64,000 nucleotides of DNA from Hybos culiciformis (lineage: Eukaryota > Arthropoda > Insecta > Diptera > Hybotidae): contig OZ023275.1 of the NCBI GenBank assembly GCA_964007475.1, positions 23,004,899 through 23,068,898 on the forward strand. The letters run 5' to 3'. This document shows positions 61,490-64,000 of this stretch, in pieces. Under the pieces are notes generated by a model. The model was not told where the DNA came from. It saw only the letters and a list, made by a program, of their open reading frames with translations, and ran no database searches. Every line of letters begins with the position of its first letter. Position 1 is the first letter of the stretch. The position numbers and the translations under genes are program-made.

Positions 61490-64000
61490 TGTTGAAACAG
61501 TAATGAGTTTATTTTTTTTTCTGTAGTATAATTAATTACGTGAAGGTATTTAGTATTTTTGTTATAAAGATAAGGAAAAACAACATTATTATAACAAAAA
61601 GAATAAATTTAAATGAAATTAAATTGTTTTTAACTTAAAGGTCAAAAATATTATTTGGTCATAAAACATGAAAACAAATTTTATTACACTGAAAAAATCT
61701 GGATACAAGAAATTTTTATTTATCCTGTCAAAAATAATATGACAAAGTAAAATACTTCGGCCATATGGATTTGCCTAAAACGCTCCAATTTATCCATCTC
61801 GATAATTATTGGCGTTGTTGCAGTGGCTGCAAATAAAATGACACTATTCCAGAGTATGAAAGCTCGAACAATAAAAGATCTTTTCAAAATGATTAAATTT
61901 GAGAATATGAGCCAATAAGATAAGCAGATATAAATATGGAAAAAGAAAATAATTCCCAGTCATATTTTTTAACGTTATTAAGTACCTACTAAAACTTATT
62001 GTTTCTTTTGCTACTGTGTATAGTTTGGAGTGTGTTTTTTTGGGTATACAAAATGTATACCACTTCTTCTTTGAACTACAAAAATTTTAATTAGAAAAAA
62101 TTTTCAGATTATTATCCATAATTTTACCCATTAAAAAATTAAAAAAAAAAAAACTAAAAAGAAGTTGGTATATATATAATTTTATTTTTTCGGCACAAGC
62201 GACGAATGGAGAAATTTCTTTCTTTCTTATAAGTTCATTATTTTTTTTTTTTAACTTTTTTTGTTGAATTGCGTAAGGTTCAAAAACATTAACACACAAT
62301 AAAAAAAAATTTGAAAGTTTTATTAGCTTTATAACACAAATTAAAACCACAAATTTTTACATTATATTTTTAACTTCATATAATCAGCGGAATTGTTTTG
62401 TAAATTAAAACATGAACATAAATTTTACCAAAAAAAAAAAAGTGAAAAACATCTAAATTTCAATATGTTACGTTGTAAATAATTAAACAATATAATTTTT
62501 TTTTATTTAATGCAATTTTTTTAATATTTCTATCATATTCAAATTGAACAAATTTCAAACTTAACTTAACATAAATAGGATTAGACAGTGTGTTCGTCTA
62601 CCCTAATAAGAATTTATGAAAGCCTATCTGAAAAATACTGGAAAAATTATTTATAACTATCTTTTTTGGTTTAATGATCTTGAAAGAGGTACTCAAAACA
62701 ACAAAATATAATAAAATTATTATATATATTACTAAAGATGCGAAAAACATTTAATTTAAAACTAAATATTGGAAAGAAATCTGAATTTTTCTTTTTCGAA
62801 CACCTTCTGACAATCATTAGATATAAGAACATTTTTAAAATTTAATTGGCAATATTATCTTTGATTAAAAATTTTATTAACGTATTGCTTTGTCAAACTA
62901 ATTGCGTGTCATTCTGAACATTTTTAAAACAAAAGTGCCACAAATAAAATCCCATGTTTTTCAAAATGAAAATAATCTTTTTAACAAAATTTCAAATTAA
63001 ATTGCAACTATACCTTATATACCAAAATCGTAATTTCTTTGTCAATAAAATGTGTTTCTTTTATTTATGTTCGAATATACATACATTTATATACCACTTG
63101 TGATAAAAATGTCAAAAAAAAAGTTTGTAATTAAAACTATTCAAGCAGTGCTAAAAGGAAATGTTCAGTTTATATATACTGAAAAAGAAAATATAAACAT
63201 TAATATATGTACATTATTTGTGTTATATAAAAATCTCGTACTCTAACTTTTCATTAGAGAAAAATAATGTATGTGTTGTATACATGTTAATTTTAATTAA
63301 AATTGATTAAGTTAATATATAAATGAAATGCTGTCATTTCCACAAGTGTGACTTTCTGACTATAATTTCATATGTTCATATACGTATATTTATGATAAAT
63401 TGGTTAATCGTTTTTTTTTATTTGATTCATTTTGTATATTCATAAAAATTTTGCAATGAAATTAAAAATATGTTTCTAAGGTCAAATGTTGGATGCGTAT
63501 TTACATTAATCTCAAATTAAAAAAAAAAAAAAACATTCGATAATAAAAAAAAATTATAATAATAATAACAATATTTTGATAACTGAAACTACGCTTTTGG
63601 TTAAGTAAATTTGGATAATATGTTTTTTTTTTTTTTAATTTTTTAATTTGATTTGAAACAAATAGTGTTGCTTCACAAGTGTCACAAAAGAGTCAATAAC
63701 AGTTAATTGAGTTCTGGAAAATTATCCGCCTGAAGTGAAAACACAACTCTACGGCATTATGTAATTATTTAATAAAACCATTTTTTTCTTGATCTTTTAA
63801 TTTTGATCCTACAAAATTAATCATCATCATCTGAATATAATTGATTACATATTATTACAAACTTAGCATCCGTACTAAAATATAAACAACATCCGATAAT
63901 TTCACTAAACATGAAATAAAAAAAAAAAAAAATACACATAACATTAAAAAACTGAAAAAAAAACTACAAGCATAAGAAAGTAGATGAGAAAGATAAATTA
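61490..64000. other. AT-rich non-coding DNA
   Basis: Frames at 62087-62350 (minus) and 63052-63246 (plus) are AT-driven. A GC-richer patch at 63667-63762 has no frame consistent with an exon. Nothing else is supportable. Confidence 0.45.

Noticed and set aside
63667..63762. GC-richer patch with acceptor-like start and a short protein-like frame (ENYPPEVKTQLYGIM)
   Set aside because: From the best acceptor all three frames contain stops, and the protein-like frame is only about 16 codons.

Overview
The window is strongly A+T-rich (about four fifths by eye), full of long A and T runs, and has no operon-like gene packing. It reads as a coding desert, a large intron or intergenic region, of an animal nuclear genome. 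The types of dispersed repeat point to an insect, probably a dipteran. This is an inference from base composition, transposon types and repeat signatures, not from a host gene. No host protein-coding gene can be named. The only long reading frame with recognisable domains belongs to a non-LTR retrotransposon.

Layout. 0-4 kb: a 319-bp palindromic MITE with a 7-bp target duplication, a 182-bp TA-flanked MITE, and a tandem-unit dispersed repeat carrying a nested 711-bp hAT-type element with an 8-bp target duplication. 4-16 kb: mostly featureless AT-rich DNA with a 108-bp near-perfect hairpin flanked by TA (8.9 kb), a tRNA-related SINE relic (13.0 kb), two weak exon-like open stretches (7.7 and 13.2 kb) and a terminal-inverted-repeat pair (15.2-15.4 kb). 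16.1-16.7 kb: a 600-bp dispersed repeat with an internal 235-bp duplication. 22.7 and 37.1 kb: two copies of one 265-bp TIR element, about 98 percent identical and in opposite orientation. 24.4-24.7 kb: a frame-broken relic resembling the integrase C-terminal (DUF5641-like) end of an LTR-retrotransposon polyprotein. 32.5 and 46.1 kb: two copies of a GATGAATT-type minisatellite. 41.6-42.9 kb: a 5'-truncated CR1/Jockey-group LINE on the minus strand with an intact reverse-transcriptase C-terminal half. 50.6-53.5 kb: homopolymer-rich DNA with two GC-richer, promoter/5'-UTR-like patches. 55.1-55.4 kb: a TAA microsatellite and a small GC island.

The most unusual structure is at 58.7-61.5 kb. A 126-bp direct repeat leads into an approximately 102-bp two-type (A/B) tandem repeat. 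That repeat is split by a 1.88-kb array of a G-rich, purine-biased 12-mer, which contains roughly 0.7-kb higher-order duplications. A 247-bp fold-back element follows at once. The array keeps frames open for hundreds of codons only because its unit is a multiple of three, so it should not be annotated as a protein.

No genes are seen working together here. The content is the product of transposon insertion, tandem-repeat expansion and decay. No CRISPR, rRNA, intact tRNA or bacterial-type signals were seen.
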